Shown: in pieces, positions 21,820 through 21,994 of the stretch | Layout: the number at the start of each line of letters is the position of its first letter | Numbering within the stretch: the stretch's first letter is position 1 | Assembly (NCBI GenBank): GCA_900543915.1 | Contig: UQTB01000031.1 | Coordinates: 1-21,994 of the forward strand | DNA length: 21,994 nucleotides | Direction: 5' to 3' | Origin: an uncultured Eubacteriales bacterium | GTDB lineage: Bacteria; Bacillota; Clostridia; Christensenellales; Borkfalkiaceae | Position numbers and translations under genes: made by a program | Notes under the pieces: generated by a model | Told to the model about the DNA's origin: nothing | Database searches by the model: none | The model's input: the letters and a program-made list of their open reading frames with translations, nothing else

Positions 21820-21994
21820 ATGAAGTTGAAGAGAAAAAAGGGTTTTACCATCGTAGAACTCGTCATCGTGGTGGCAGTCATCGCTATTTTGGCGGCAGTG
21901 TTGATCCCCACATTCAGTAATCTGATCAAAAAGGCAAATCTTTCGTCCGACCAGGTGGCGGTGCGCAACATGAACAACGCGCTGGCAATGGACG
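21820..21994 (+). CDS. Prepilin-like protein, 3' end cut by the window edge
   Basis: The first 58 residues are visible. A basic leader, MKLKRKKG, precedes FTIVELVIVVAVIAILAAVL, a class III prepilin signal. Prepilin peptidase would cut after the glycine, and the glutamate at +5 of the mature protein is conserved. The following IPTFSNLIKKANLSSDQ and RNMN segments match the truncated gene at 2-1234 (21 of 30 residues identical), so the two are paralogues. AAAAGGAGAAG lies upstream of the start. The remainder, probably a long extracellular domain, is outside the window. Confidence 0.9.
   Translation, partial: MKLKRKKGFTIVELVIVVAVIAILAAVLIPTFSNLIKKANLSSDQVAVRNMNNALAMD

Overview
The window looks like a chromosomal segment of a Gram-positive, Clostridia-like Bacillota, with roughly 55% GC by eye. 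The str-type order rpoB-rpoC-rpsL-rpsG-fusA-tuf, the RqcP protein, the strong AAGGAG-type ribosome binding sites, the sigma-A-like promoters and the intrinsic terminators all fit. The prepilin-like proteins at both edges resemble a family I associate with uncultured gut Clostridia (Christensenellales-like). That finer placement is recollection and is only moderately secure.

Layout. (1) 2-1234: the 3' part of a prepilin-like surface protein with a beta-helix-like body, closed by a strong terminator. (2) 1434-7966: a polyamine uptake operon. A near-consensus promoter and two copies of a 39-bp operator-like element precede an HTH-cupin regulator, then potA, potB, potC, potD and a fused ispDF. 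The genes are packed with 13-nt, ATGA, ATGA, 3-nt and TAATG junctions, so one transcript is likely. (3) 7967-8308: a convergent gap with a strong GC hairpin, followed by rqcP, the only minus-strand gene. (4) 8552-21086: the transcription/translation block, namely rpoB, rpoC, rpsL, rpsG, fusA and tuf, with internal promoters before rpsL and tuf and structured leaders before rpoB, rpsL, rpsG and tuf. It ends at a strong terminator. (5) 21241-21994: a promoter, two perfect inverted repeats, a small unknown two-TM protein and the 5' end of a second prepilin-like gene.

How the parts work together. The regulator probably senses a small ligand and controls spermidine/putrescine import by PotABC with the binding protein PotD, here apparently held by a C-terminal membrane helix. 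IspDF supplies two steps of the MEP isoprenoid pathway and appears to be carried on the same transcript. The rpoB-to-tuf block makes core RNA polymerase subunits, two 30S proteins and two elongation factors. RqcP belongs to the rescue pathway for stalled 50S subunits.

The most notable signals are these: two paralogous prepilin-like genes at the two ends of a housekeeping block; the duplicated operator-like element with an exact 71-bp period; the tuf leader with a terminator hairpin and a second copy of its 5' arm; the back-to-back perfect inverted repeats before the small membrane protein; and unusual extensions on PotA, PotD and RpoB. I found no CRISPR array, tRNA, rRNA, transposase or phage gene. 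No clearly novel multi-gene system is demonstrated by the sequence.
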